Origin: Isoetes taiwanensis
Taxonomy: Eukaryota > Streptophyta > Lycopodiopsida > Isoetales > Isoetaceae
Assembly (NCBI GenBank): GCA_021234155.1
Contig: JAJEKV010000041.1
Coordinates: 8,940,917 to 9,004,916 of the forward strand
Direction of reading: 5' to 3'
DNA length: 64,000 nucleotides
Under the pieces are notes generated by a model. That model was given only the letters and a program-made list of their open reading frames with translations, was not told where the DNA came from and made no database searches. Below are positions 34,061 through 47,225 of the stretch, in pieces; position 1 is the stretch's first letter; the number at the start of each line of letters is the position of its first letter. Position numbers and translations under genes: made by a program.

Positions 34061-37000
34061 TTTGTGGTATTAAAACAAGATTTAGTAAGCGGTACCCACG
34101 GTTTATGTAAGCGGCCTTCGGCTTGACCCAAGTCATCTCTTGAATTGATTAGCCATCTTTGCGCGATGTGTAGGAACTAATATGTTTAAGTGATGAAGTC
34201 ACGAATAAGCCATCTAGACTGGTTAAGATGCATCGTGGAAGTTTTTGGAGAGTTAAGTAGATGATGAGATTCCCATATAGGTGTTCTCTAGGCCATCTGC
34301 TTTCACTTTAGATATGCATGGCGGGGAGGTCATATGGGTTGGGCTTTATGTAACGATCATGAAGCGATGATAGGATGTCGGATGTTCCCCAGCAAACCTT
34401 TAAGGAGCCATGATGCTGCTATTAGGTGTGCATGACTAGAATAGAGATTTACTCTCTCACAGCAAACCTGAGGATGGAGTAGGTGATGATGAAAGATCGG
34501 CCAATAGGGTGTTCTCTATGCCATGATGCGGCATATACACATGATCATAGAGAACCCATAAAGAATAAAGTCGCGGGCAATGATAGGATTATCACGGAAT
34601 ATTCCCCTAGCAGACCTTCAAAGGGCGCGATTACGCTTTGGTATGCATGTGGGGATCATGTATTACAAAGGTATGCACCGCATCATGCACGATGATAGGA
34701 TGGTCTTAAAGCAGTCATTAAGCTCAAATCCTATGGTCCATGATTTGGGTGTGTAAAAAATGGCTCCATGGTAAGTGTCCAACTCTCCAGAAGTGTAACT
34801 GGGCGAATAATTGAACCTAAAAGATGAACTTCAAACTAAAGGGATAGGGGTTTGTGAGGAAAAGTATCCATAGTGGAGAATAGAATAAGCGGTTTATATA
34901 GATCCACGAAGACCAATCAGACTATGGGACCCATGAAGGAAGTAAGGGGCGCTATTATTATGTGATTAAAAAACCCCCTCAAAAGGTTCTGAGGAAAAAA
35001 CTAATGATAATAAAATCTTTGGCAAACTATATAAATATACATCATAAGGTATATATGTGATAGGGTGTCCCGAGGATATGCCATTCCCCACATATCCCAG
35101 GGGTTTTACTATTGCCAAAGGACATGTCAAAGGGCATTAATGGAATTAGGTAAAAAAAACCCTCAGGTATCGCTTTGCACGAGGACACCAAAAAACCCTT
35201 GCTCATTATCTGATTACGCACTAGGGGTGTCCTCTAAAAACCACATATTTTAAGTATGCATACCTACGGTTTTAAGTAAAAGAAAAATCCATCACAATTA
35301 ACTCACATGTTGTTATATATGGCTACATTATGTGAAACCACAGGCATATCCATGACCTTCTAAAGGTATGGTCCCAACATTTGCATGCCGGCATTGCTCA
35401 GTATCACATGTAGGCTAGCGGGCGACCAACTTTCGGCATAACATGTTTGAATTTGATCATCTGGCCGGACGGCTGCAGAAGGTATGGCATTCATCCTCAA
35501 TGGCTCCCGTACCAGGCGGCGTTGACAAGCATTATATCTGGCGTGGCGCTTCCTATCGATGAAGCTATGGAGTGCAGCATTTTCGCCAGAGCAAATGCAT
35601 CGCATAAGAAGCGTTCGGCCCCATTCAATGTGGGGTTATGTCGCGAAGATTGCTGGTAGTGTGCTATTTTGACACAATTCAACAAAGAGCGGCAGCATCA
35701 AGGGCTTACTGGATACAAAATGTCAAAGTATTATCTCAGCAATGCACTTTTCTGTTTACACCTACATGTGCCAATGCTCACGCACATTGCATCTATCGAT
35801 ACTTGATGTTTTCCTTCGGTGGAAACAGAGGCATTATACCTTTGCCCGTTATTTACCGGGGTTAGGAAGACCAGCCATCGTCCATATTGACCCACAAAGT
35901 ATACTCTATGAATCCCATCCGACATCACGTCACTTCATGGGCCCGCAAATGCGCCCCATTCACCGGGATCAATTACGGGCCGGGTGCGGGAGGCTATGCT
36001 GAGGGTATCTTATAGCCACATCCCCTATGGGCCTGCACTATAGCGGAAGCATACTGCGCGCGTCGGCCAGCAGCCATTACGCCTGATAATCAACTACCAC
36101 GAGAAGGGTGCTTTGTCATAAATCTATCATGGGGTATCATCCTTATCATAGAACATATAAGTTCCTACTGGGCACCGGAACTCATAGGAAAGTAGCATGG
36201 TGGGTCTTAAGATAATGACGAGGATATAACAATGGTAGACAATGATAGCTACCGGGTTGACCCACTCATCGCCCTCCACATTGCATACTGCGGATGGGTA
36301 GAACAAACTCAGTTAGCGTAACCTACTAGATTGCAACCTCGAGGTTTTAAGCCCTCTGCGAGAGCTATAAAGTTGCATCCACCCATCGATGAGAGGTGGA
36401 AGAAATCTCATTCCGGGGCACAATGGTTGATGGCTAGAGAGCATTAGTGACACTAACGTTAAATACCCGATTGAAACTTCCCGAGAAAGCGAGGACAGAC
36501 CAACTCTGGAACTCACAAAAGTTGAGAAAGGCACCATGATCGGAAATTAGCCGGATCATACCGCTCTCCCCACAAAGTGGCATTATAAAGCCTCTCGAGC
36601 CAGTCTATGCTTGGCGGCGGCGAGGATCCCCTCTATCTTGCCAATATTCCGTTATGTGGTGCTTAGTCGTGCATAGCTTCCACATAACTTGGTGGAGAGG
36701 CTCTGCATGGGCCAGGAATAACATGAATTGAGGTCTAAAGCAGGGCATCATCTAAATAACATTTCTTCGTCTCGCCTTCTCTCAATCTGGAGGTGAAAAC
36801 ATGATCATATCCATCTCTAGTAGCATTAATAGAATACATTTAATCTGATCACATCTAACTACTGATTGAGGTCCATTGATTAGGCTCAAGCTCCAAGCCC
36901 GATGGTTCTAGGAGAGATATGAGATAGTAATCATCTGGAGTCCTAACTGGATGATCATAGAAAAACTACTTCAAATACCTGCTCAGAAGAACTCCACCTG

Positions 37001-37354
37001 CCAAAGCGTCCATAGCCTGGCGATTTGGGCAGCTCCACTCCTTCGATGTAGTCTGGTGGTAGTACTATTGCAATGAAGGCTCTTGAAAGCAATTTCATGT
37101 AGAAACAGTTCCAAGGCAGTAGAATGAAAATGACTAGAGTTAGGGTTGAGCCATAAATATATTAAGGTTACCATGTCATGCCATGTGTGGTCCTGAAAGC
37201 CAGAATGCGATTCAATAGGATAAGGCCATGTGGAAATGGTTCCACATCCTAAGGTTATTAAATGTTATGTAATATAACTTGGCCATGCTCCCTATTCACA
37301 CTTGAGGTGGCTGAGCTCTATAGATATGTATCCTCTGCAAGTATATCTTGAGAA

Positions 37355-37395
37355 TGTCACATTCTCCCCACATTATATAATGTTGTCCTCAACAT
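37355..37395 (-). other. Possible Gypsy 3'-end/polypurine motif
   Basis: The minus strand reads TTGAGGACAACATTATATAA then TGTGGGGAGAATGTGAC, which resembles the stretch where chromovirus elements pass from the 3' untranslated region through the polypurine tract into the LTR. No matching LTR or pol was found, so this is a weak call. Confidence 0.3.
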
Positions 37396-40300
37396 TAAGA
37401 GTAGAAAGAATGAAAACTTGAACCTACATCAACCTTCACAGGGATACCAATACTTGAGAATTATAAGCACAGACTTTGTGAAGTGATCAACTGTACCTTA
37501 CTTATATAACGATACAAAATTGTAGCCTTAATGTTTCAAACCATATAAAGCATGTTCTACTGTTTGATGCAAAAAAATGCAGGAGAACCGTGTCCTTGAA
37601 AAAATTAAGAAAATGTGAGTTCTTGCTTTGGGCAATGAATCCACATATAATTAGGTTGGGGGTATGTGGATCTGAAACCCCAAAATATTTCTGACTCTGG
37701 CTATGGCATTGAGCTCTAACACAGGCTGTGGAATATGGCCAGACTAAATCTTGGCGGCCAAATGCCTCTTACCGCTGCAAGATTATCTGAAGAAAGATTT
37801 GGTCTGCTCTCAGGCCTATAGCTACCTCTTGGCATCAAAAAGCAATTAAAGAACTCTAGCCTTACAAATCTGGCGGTATGAAACCATACTTCTTTGATTA
37901 GCCATGTTTAAAGCCCATCGACCTAAGAGAGCAAGAAAAGCAGTAATCTATTTCCCTTTGGTGAAGGCGGGGTTTATGTCGTTAGCGATGAAGCGGTTCT
38001 AACTCAGCACCCGAATCCATTGATCTTGGGTGCTTAACTATCTCTTACCTGGGGTGTGTGCGGTTAATGCAGGTGTGTCTTGGGCCAGGTTTAAATTCTG
38101 AGGATAAATGACATTATTCACACCGAAATAACGAAAGGGGTAATTGGTCCATTAAGAGCTTTCACCAATTGTGAAACTCATTTCTTTAGTTGGTATTATG
38201 ATTTTGGTAGCCGGAAACAAGGCAAATTTTACTAGTTATGACAAACTCAAGAATGATGGTTTACAATTAGTCCATGTGCCCATACATGGGCGGGGATGGT
38301 AATATAAAGAGACTCCAAATTTGTGTTCATTATCCAAATAAGCGAGGAAACTTCAGTTGGCCCGGATTCGGCTAGGCTCTGGATTATGGAGAGTAAGTGG
38401 GAAGAGTCGTGTTTCACACTCCGGGGTAGCCTCTAATTTCTACCCTTCCACATGGAATTGAAAATGGTGTGGTTTGTTGTAAGCATTAGCATTGGCAGAC
38501 AAACATTCATGAAGATTTATTATCTTGGTGAAACCAATTGTAAGGCTCTTTAACATACTTAGTATCCTAATAACATCTTAGATCTTATCATTTGGACATT
38601 TATTGGGGTTATGCAATTCTAAGCAAAGAAGTTTGCCTTCTAGCTTCGGCTGCCTATGGTTATGCAATATGCGAGCGCATCATATTGAAAACAAAAGTGA
38701 TTCTTCTATAAACATGTGGGTTCGGTTGTGTTCAGTTTGTGCTTTATTGAATGAGCTCGGACGATTCCTCTGACAGTTCTGTTTCTTACATTATTCTTTC
38801 TCATAAGTGTTGCTAGCTTAATGGATGCGGATGGTTTAGCCTACAAAGCTTCACGTTTGGCCTCAAGGCGTGTTATGTCCGACTCTTTGAACCTTTACTT
38901 CTTAATGATAATTTGTACAAAAGTCTCTATAAGGATTAACATGTTTTGATTCATTACGACACATGTAGACCTTACGGTACACCTATAAGGGAAGAGGGAG
39001 TTGGAAGTCAGGGTGCACCTTAGACTTAAGCCATTTCAGACATCCTACTCAATGCTTGGTCTTATTACGCATTAGGAGGAGATTGAAGTTGTGAGCTGGA
39101 TAAAAGACACATGCTACAGTTTACATAAGATTCAGTAAAACCTTTGCAATTGTTTCCGGAAAAATGGGATTATCATGTGTGTTTACATGTATCTAACCTT
39201 TTGTTCTTAAAGTCTTTACTCAACGGGGATCACAAAATCCACCATTTTGGTAACATTTTCTGCTTTAGTGAATCTACAATTGAAGCTTTGATTATATTTT
39301 GGATAAAACGTGAGTTGTTTGATATACTGCTTCACGTGGTTTGAAGTGATTCTCTATAGTCATTATGATGTGCTGCGGTGAAGAAATGCGGGAGGTTCAA
39401 ATCACGCATGTTCTAGCTTAAAATAGACAAGGCGGGAAAGAGCTTTCGCGACTGGCCTTATGATGAACCTAACCCTATCATTAAAGGTTTAACACCTAAT
39501 ATCATAACAATAGTTTAGGAGTTTATAATTGACTGCAAACTTACTTCTATTTTCTCATAATGTGCTCCCTCTTGCGTCTCCTCTTTTGATGGCTGCAATG
39601 GAAGTAGCACATTACACGTGGATTTTAATTATCAAGTTGTGGTTTTAAGAATCACCCCTAATTCGTCTTTAGACCTACTAGCTCAAGGGTTACATTTTTT
39701 GAGGCGGGGTGGTTTTCTATTAATATAGAAGGCTGTTACAATATTGATCTCAGAAATCAGGATAGGAAGAATCACAATGAAGCCACTGTGCTTTGATACA
39801 TAATGTGCTCGAAGCTTTCTTACATGACATCGATGAGAAAGTACAATTATGAGATAACAAATACTTTTCCTCAAAAACTTTTGCAACAATTTTAGTTTGT
39901 AAACAAAGTTATAATCTGGTAATTCTGTGATCCCAGTACCCTCAAGCTTAATAATTACTTGAGACCATTGCGGATATATCAGAACACTGGTCTAAAAGTC
40001 TTTGCAAGCATATGATACCCGACATATGATTGGATATCGATTGTCTATATAAATAAAATGTTCAAGCATAAACGTTACTTGACTGTTTTAAATCCTAACA
40101 TGCACAAATTAGAGAACTTGATATGCCAAAGGGTTCCATATAGAGGTATGCGCTCTAATCAATCGCGACATTGATTTCATAGATTATTTGTTTGGTTTCA
40201 TTGTACTCTTTCTTTATTATACAATGCAATACGTTGCCAACTTTAAAATAAAGTTATTATTAAACCTTAAGTTATATCCTGTGTCGTGCCGGGTTTCGCG

Positions 40301-40889
40301 GGCCGGCGCCATTCTGCCCCACCTCCATGGGAATCTCTGTTATGATCGCGACCAAAACTCATGCTATGCGACTGTGCCAGGCAATTAACTGGCAAAACCA
40401 ATTTCTTAACCACGATCCTCCACGGCGGAAAAGGGCATATGGCCCGGCAAATGGAGTTATAATATGCATGCTTTATCTGCGAAGCCGTTAAAAATTTTGC
40501 TTAAACATAAACTACATTTTCCTAGCAATACTTATGAGCTTTTAAATTTGTCATTGCGGCATATGCCAAAACCATTTTTTAGGCGATTTAGGCTGTTCAT
40601 GGCTTGTGGTCACCTTTTCTAAAAACCATTTCTGAAAGAGACCATGGGAAGCCCTATATCCATATTACGTTCTGATGTCTTCATAAAAAGCCCCATCAGA
40701 TTCTTGCGTAGGTATCACGGTCACATAAACCAACCTTTTTGGAGGATTTCACAAAGAAATTTAATCTGCTGATCCTAAAACCTAATTAAGCGGAGAAAGA
40801 ACCCTGTCCCAAGCTTGATCTGGCCGAACAGGCGGTGTTAAAGCTTCTGAGGGTCATTACGTTTAGTGGTAATTTTAGGTTGGTGGGGC

Positions 40890-40921
40890 TTTATGCCCTT
40901 AAAGAATTTTAAGGGCATAAA
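40890..40921. other. Perfect 14-bp stem with 4-base loop
   Basis: TTTATGCCCTTAAA, loop GAAT, TTTAAGGGCATAAA. It lies about 1.1 kb beyond the end of the UGD remnant. No T-run or transposon end supports a specific role. Confidence 0.8.
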
Positions 40922-41997
40922 ACCCTGTCCTAATACCTAAGCTCCTCCTCTACTGGATATTTTCATCGTCAAATCCTAACTCCCCTAGCTTTGGGTCTTT
41001 CTCTCTAGGTTCCCAGTATACCGATAATCCTAATTCTTAAATCTGACATTGTATCTCTCCAGCACAAGCGAGCTCTGTTAGAAGGATCACCTTTTGGGCT
41101 TCATGCTATGGAGTTACTAACTCAAATTTTACTTTTACACTATCTTCTTGGCTTAGTTGTTCTATTCAATGCCATTCTGCCTCTACCTACTTTGATGTTA
41201 GTTTGTCTATGGGATAAACAGAAACACAACTCAAAAAGCTATTTTACAGTTTGCACAGATCTGGAGCAATTTTCATAGACCTGGTCCACCAGATTTGAAA
41301 AAAGAAATTATGTGTTCAACCGTTTCTGATCAAATCTGGATCGAGACAGAATCCTTTACTTCGAGGTTGTTATGCATCAGCAGCCTGTACGAAGCAATAG
41401 AGCTGTTGTTACCAAATAGCGAGGGCCATATGCAAGAGAAATGAAATACGGTCAACCCAAGGTAAGATACTCCTGGCAGAAAACTTTTGCCAAACTGCTT
41501 GAAGACAGGTACCCTGAAAGACGTTGTTCATCATTTTTCTCCGTTGCAGCATCTAAATAGTCTTAAAACCCATTAGATGTTGACGTAATTCTGCCTTTAA
41601 GCATTGTTGCTTGGAATACCAAAGAGCGAGTTGACATATAAATTCTTCTCGAGCCACGTGAAATTGAATTTAACGCATTCCTATCTATGCACATCAAAAC
41701 ATTTGCTTGCATCATCTGGCTTTAACATCCGGCAATCGTAATCATATAATAGTGAGCATGCATGAAGTGCTGGCATATACGGGTGAACAATAAAAAACCA
41801 ACTGATAATATCTTCACGTGCATTGGTACCTTCTTTATGAAGCTAACGAGATTACCGACTTGGTAGAAATTAGAAAAATTTGGGCAATTGGCTAGAAAGG
41901 CCATGTCTGCCTAGAAGGCAGAGATCACCAGAATAACAATTTAGGCTGACTAAAGAATATGAGGAAGAAACTATAGTATCTGTTAGATGCCACATCT

Positions 41998-43406
41998 TCA
42001 GTAGGATGCTGTTGGTAGATCCTTAATCCATGAATCAAGGAAGCTTGCCAGTGAACAATGAAACCAATATCCCGAAGCCTGGACATTGGGCACATTTCGG
42101 CCATCAAAGATGAATGCTGGTTTCTGCATGTTGTCATAGATTTTCTTGTAGTCCAGAGTCTTAAGCTCGGCATCCCGATCGGTGAGAACACAAGCTGTGA
42201 GCATTCTTGGTAGCATCACTTAAGCATTCCATACCACTTCAGCTGCTTTGCTAGAAGTAGTAGGGCTCCAAGAGCTGCAGATGGTGTGGATGATCCCAAT
42301 CAAACTTGTTCATTGCCAGATCCCTCTTGATCTCTTCCTGATACCATGTGGATCATATGTACTAAGCTTAGCCTTATCACAACAGACCATTGCAAACATC
42401 TATATGTGAGTGTCTCTCTGGTAATCACCAGTGTCTTTCTTAAATACAAGCCTAGAATGGCAATTTTCTTCCCAGACACGGTGTTGAACATTGGGAACAT
42501 ACAACTCGCTTCACAAATCTACTCTTCGATAATCATTAATATGCACAACTTGCTGTGGTTGGCCACTTCTGTTAGTCCATTGCACTCACATATATGCCAG
42601 ATTCCAGGAGCCATCCTTTTGGAAGCTTAGAGCCCCAAACCAACACTGGCATTCAAGCGAGGTAGTGCCAGGTCTTTGCCTGCAACCAAATGCAACTTCA
42701 GATACGTTTGCACCAGTGGATTCACACAGAGCAGACATGGCATTGGTGTGAGATATATACGCTGTGCCAGAAATGGAATATGCCAAGCAAGCTCTGAACC
42801 ACAGATTTGTGGTTATATTACGATCCTCAGGAACCCAATGTGCATTTTACCTCTTTGAGAGCCTGAACGGCTTTTGTACCTAGGTCTCCCTCCCACCGAT
42901 CAACACCGATCTGGGCCATTAAATCATCTATTGGTACCCTCGGCCATTCAGGATTAGACAATATGTCAAAAGAAATGCCTTACTGGTAGTGGGTAGAATT
43001 TTTCCAATAGCCTCTGCGGTTTCCACAGGAACGGTGGACTTCTCAACTACGATCTGCTCAGGATTTGGAGACATCGGCTGTCATTCTAGCAGCACTCTCC
43101 CAGTAGGTCAGATCTGCAGCTTTTTCAAGACCTCAGTCTTGGTGGAATTAATAACAGAAACAAGCCACAATGTCTGCCTCCGGCAACATGCTTCTCTCAA
43201 CATCAGTGCTGAAAGAAAGATTTCTTCCCCTGCAAGCTTTCACTACATCATCAAGACCTGGCTCCAAAATGGGCGAATCCTTCTTCAAGCTGCAATTCGA
43301 GGAGGCACAGAAGCCACTGCCACTTCAGTCTCAGGGCATTTCAATGCAATCATCATGGATTGGACCTCCGACATAGCCAGCCCAATGCAACAGATCTTCA
43401 CACCAT
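41998..43406 (-). pseudogene. UGD: UDP-glucose 6-dehydrogenase, broken
   Basis: Reading the minus strand from the ATG at 43,406, all UGD regions appear in order over 1.41 kb (an intact coding region is about 1.44 kb, uninterrupted in plants). They are KICCIG then GYVGGP (NAD-binding), ALKCPETEVAV, DSPILEPGLDDVVKACRG, EADIV, KAADLTYWESAARM, EQIVVEKSTVPV, NAMSALCESTGANVSEV, FNTVSGKKIAILG, LDYKKIYDNMQKPAFIFDGR and DSWIKDLP. The enzyme oxidises UDP-glucose to UDP-glucuronate in the cytosol for cell-wall precursors. The frame shifts at least eight times, and the catalytic-cysteine segment (GSCFQKD in the family) is disrupted (SFQKD remains). A 5' UTR intron and upstream G-box are retained, so it derives from a genomic copy, not a cDNA. 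Either a pseudogene or a gene in poorly called sequence; I favour pseudogene. Confidence 0.9.
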
Positions 43407-43443
43407 GGTTGCATTTAAAAACCAACAGATCTAAAAATTAAAC

Positions 43444-43541
43444 CTGAATCGAGATAGAAACGGGCGAAAGATGAAGTCAACAAGAAAACTAGAGAGATAC
43501 TATGGATCTAGAGATCTGAAAGAAAATGAAAGATTACTTAC
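43444..43541 (-). other. Putative 5' UTR intron of UGD
   Basis: On the minus strand a donor GTAAGTAATC begins at 43,541. Acceptors occur at GATTCAG (ending 43,444) or TTTTTAG (ending 43,431), 25-38 bases before the ATG. A leader intron just upstream of an otherwise uninterrupted coding region is the usual plant UGD layout. Confidence 0.55.
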
Positions 43542-43725
43542 CAGGAGAAAAACAGGTATGTGTGCGATGGAATTGTATGGAGGGAGGAGGCAAAGTGTAT
43601 AGGCGCCAGATGCGGGTGGAAAGGCCGGTGCCGGTGGAAAGGGTCGTGCGGACTCCTCTTGCCGTGCCACGCACGTTGGCCTGTAAAGCGCCGAGACCGC
43701 CCCTCTACCGTGCTCAATCGCATTT

Positions 43726-43735
43726 GCCACGTGGC
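43726..43735. promoter_or_regulatory. Perfect G-box palindrome upstream of UGD
   Basis: GCCACGTGGC lies about 190 bases upstream of the putative leader-intron donor, in a GC-rich block (43,600-43,735). CACGTG with these flanks is a classic plant bZIP/bHLH site. Function is not tested by sequence alone. Confidence 0.6.
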
Positions 43736-43799
43736 TCTTCTTACTTTTTCAGTCCTGCTCTTGTCGGTGTGTCTACACCCATGACAGTTGACTTTTAAC

Positions 43800-44685
43800 T
43801 ATTCATTTCCCCTTCACTGTAGACTTATGCGTCTCTCCACCTGTAATTCAACTAGCAGACGTGTGCACATATCTTATACGGGCATACGTTAGGACAAAAT
43901 CACTGGTACCCTTTAAGGGTTCATGCCAATGGTTGTATGCTTTCAAATGTAATGTTCTAACATGAAAGATGATTTTTATTTTAATATTATTTGTTGTTCA
44001 ATGGAAGGTTGTTGTACCACCATGTTAACAATATCGTTAATCCCGTGCATAGTTAAATGCTTACATGTCGTGTCTCCTTGTACATAATTCCAACGATAAA
44101 GATATTCACGACAGAAATATTGGTTTTGGTAAATACAATCAACCATTTGCGTGTCTAGCCGCAGACTTGTTCAATGTATGTTATTTATACCAGCTCGAGG
44201 AATGGCTCAAAATCCTTAAGGGAACTACAAATTACTAAATACCTAAAACCAACTATGTGTCTTGAATATTTTCAATAATCCTGAGTGAACATGGAGTGCA
44301 ACTAATACACATCAAACACATTCATTAGTAGAAATTTCGTGATCAATTGAGGGCAGTATTTTTAGTGATCCTTTTATGACCAATTTTTTTAACAATTATG
44401 GGGCCATTAAGTGAAATAATGTATCTAGATTACTTGCATTTCTTGGCAGATTACAAAAATATTGGCCAGTCTTGAGATAATGGAATAAAGAAACAATGAA
44501 TTACAAAATTAACAAATTTGTATATTCATAGACTAAACTTGGAGAGTCTATAAACAAAGTATTATTAACAATTTACATTCCCACTACGGAGAGAATTGAT
44601 TTTCGGCGGATCGGGGTTTCTGGCCGAGTGAGCATGCAGGCTGGGCTTGACAGAGCCATAGGATCTCCTTAAATGCCTCCAAACT
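43800..44685. other. AT-rich spacer before the duplicated block
   Basis: No gene or element motif recognised. It ends at the junction where copy B of the duplication starts inside gag. Confidence 0.5.
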
Positions 44686-44699
44686 CAATAACAAAGCCA

Positions 44700-45930
44700 A
44701 CTATGAGGAAGGGGTTGATAAAAGTTAGAAAAGGTGGTAGAGACTCTTACTAATAAAATGAACGAGATGCAATTGAATTGGGTAAGAGGTGTGAGTAATA
44801 AGCCACAAGTAAACAATGAGAGGACTAACATGTGGTGTGTGAAATGCAAGGGTTATGGCCATTTACCATCCGAAAGGTCCTACCCCCTCAAACATACCAA
44901 CCTTCTTTGTAAAAAGTGTGGTAAAACTAATCACCCTACGTAAAAGATGCTATTTTTGGAGAATGGAAGCTAACCCTAATACCCCTACCCCTACTTATCA
45001 AGCACAACCCTTTATCCTACAAATTATGCTACCAACGTGGAGGAAAGGCAAAATCGTCCTAGAGTTATGAAGAGGCCTCCACCCCAAATGTTATAGATGT
45101 GGGAGAGATAGGTCATATAGCACCTCATTGTCCTAATCCTATGAGACAAGTTGGATATCAACCCATATGGATCTCACAAAACCCAAGGCCTACATAGAAG
45201 CCAAGAAAATTGTCCTCACAAATTAAAAGGCAAGAGGGAAACCATCTTCTAATAATAAGGGAAAGGAAGTGGTGGTAGATAGTCGAGTTGTGTATGTGGA
45301 CGTAAGTTAATATCCCGAAGTTATGTTGTGAGACTCGTAAGGCAAGAAAGACTCGTGAGAAGAAGAAAATGAAGCACATGTGATAAAATGAAGGATAATG
45401 AAGTTAGTGAGGTTGAGGAACCCGGGCGTTGTTTGAAGATATTGACCAACTCCCCCATCCAATGGAAGTTAAAGAAATTTTAAATGATTTCGAAGTCTAA
45501 TAAAGAAAATACTTGATAAGGGTAAACGTAAGAAGTACACTAGAGTTTTGAATTTAAAGGAAGAACAACCCTATGATATTTTGAAGGATTTGAAAATAAA
45601 AGTCCTTCCTTAACATTCAAACAATTATTGCAAATCGCCCCCTAGTTGTCGTAAGGTGGTCTTGGCCGCATTAAAAAGTCATAAAGAAGTAGTTGTCAAT
45701 TCTCCGCATGGCCTATAATTGCGTATATGAGTTCACCTTTGTCCGATGTGGAAATAAGTGGGCGAAAGTGATACCTAAATTGCACTATTGATGGGGGCTC
45801 TCATTGAAACATTATGCCCGAGAGTATGTGGAGGAAACTAGATTTGCCGTAACCTATGCCCTGTAAGTTTTATAGTGAGGATGGTCGATCAACGAAAAGG
45901 TAACACCTTTGGGATTAGTTACCGGGATTA
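44700..45930 (+). pseudogene. gag: Gypsy copy B gag C-terminus and protease
   Basis: Zinc knuckles CVKCKGYGHLPSE and CKKCGKTNHPT (44,734-44,943) and the remainder of gag in broken frames. The protease active-site segment near 45,785 is garbled (gggggctctcattgaaac against ggggctcgggcgtgaac in A). Most breaks relative to A sit at CTG/CAG. Confidence 0.88.
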
Positions 45931-47225
45931 AAACCTTAATTGCCGGGTGTGACTTTCTTTGTGGATTATGTCATTTTAAAGATGCCAAATAGTGCATGCA
46001 CTTATCCATTATTGTTAGGAAGGCCATGGTTAATGCAAGCATCATTTAAACATGATTGGTCTAAGGTGCTATTTGCAAATTGGAGATGGGAATAATTTAA
46101 TCAAGATAAGGGTCCATGTTCAATCTGGGTAATAAGGATGACAATGATAGTGATACTAGTTCCCTCAATTGAAGATATGCATGTTGATAATAATGATGAT
46201 GATGTAGATAGTAACGAGAATAATAATGAAAATAGAAGTAGACCAAGTTTATGTAGAGCAAGAGGGTTATGAAAAACTAACAATGAGGGATGATACTTCA
46301 TCCGTGGGCTATAGAGGAATGGATGAATTGTGTAAATGTTTTGTTGTAAATGTGGAAGAAGTAAATGAAACTATAAAGGAAGAAGAAGAGGAGAGATATC
46401 CCGAAAGTACTTCTCAAAATTTTGAGGAGGGAGAACCCAAGCTAAAAGAAACCCCTCCCATTGTGCATCCAAGGAAGTCCAACAAATGCTAACCCGTCCC
46501 ACTTTATGATGAGTTGAATTTAGGTATTTCTGGAGAACCCAAGATGGTGCGATTGGGAAAACTTAATCTTGGTGAAGAACATAAAGAATATAAGGATCTC
46601 CTCATGGAGTTTAAGGATGTCTTTGCATGGACGTATGAGGATCCTGAGGGTATATCACCCGAAAGTTAAGTGTGCATAGAATTGTACTTGAGGCTAACAC
46701 AAAAGCTATAAGGCAACGAATTCTCTACAGATGAACCCTCATTACTCAAAGGTGGTAAGGGAAGAGCTGGATAATTTAATTAAAGCTAAGTTTATTGAAC
46801 CAAAGGGAAACTAGTGAGTGGTTGTCCCCAATAGTTATAGTTCCAAAGAAGTCTAAAAAATTAAGGGTGTGTGTGGACTATAGAAAATTAAATGTCACCA
46901 CCATTAAGGATGGGTTTCCTCGCTCCTTTCAATCGATAACGCTATTGATTCTCGTTGTCGGGCCATGAGTACTATTCTTTCTTTGACGGGTTCAAAGGTA
47001 CAACCAGTGAGTATTGCCAAGGAAGATAGGGAAAAACCACATTTGTCACGGAATGGGGTGCTACATGTATAAGGTCATGCCATTCGGTTGTGTAATGCCC
47101 CCGCCACTTTCCAAAGGGTAGTTACGGGTGCATTTAAAGATTATCTAAGAGACTTTATGGAAGTGTTTCTTGATGATTTCGCGTGTTTTTAGTACCGTGC
47201 AAGAACATCGGGGAGAAACTCCATT
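45931..47225 (+). pseudogene. pol: Gypsy copy B reverse transcriptase, fragmented
   Basis: Same order as copy A 14,187-15,480: acidic linker (46,226-46,492 open), RT fingers and palm from about 46,690, catalytic-box region about 47,160 (tttcttgatgatttc). No frame longer than 90 codons survives, with breaks such as aatcgataac against cactgataac in A. Confidence 0.88.

Larger units (their letters stand above)
34061..41925. other. 7.9-kb stretch without an identifiable gene
   Basis: No frame longer than about 85 codons resembles a known family on either strand. Observations: two diverged ~220-bp units at about 34,270-34,470 and 34,497-34,690 share 'ggtgttctcta(g/t)gccat' and 'atgatagga'; 35,400-36,550 is unusually GC-rich with frames I do not recognise; gcgg/cggg words are frequent, as in the error-rich transposon copies elsewhere in the window. 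I take it to be old transposon debris, possibly with poor base accuracy. Confidence 0.4.

Noticed and set aside
35360-36002. Several 60-86 codon frames in a GC-rich patch
   Set aside because: Frames overlap on both strands and resemble no family; GC-richness alone lengthens chance frames.
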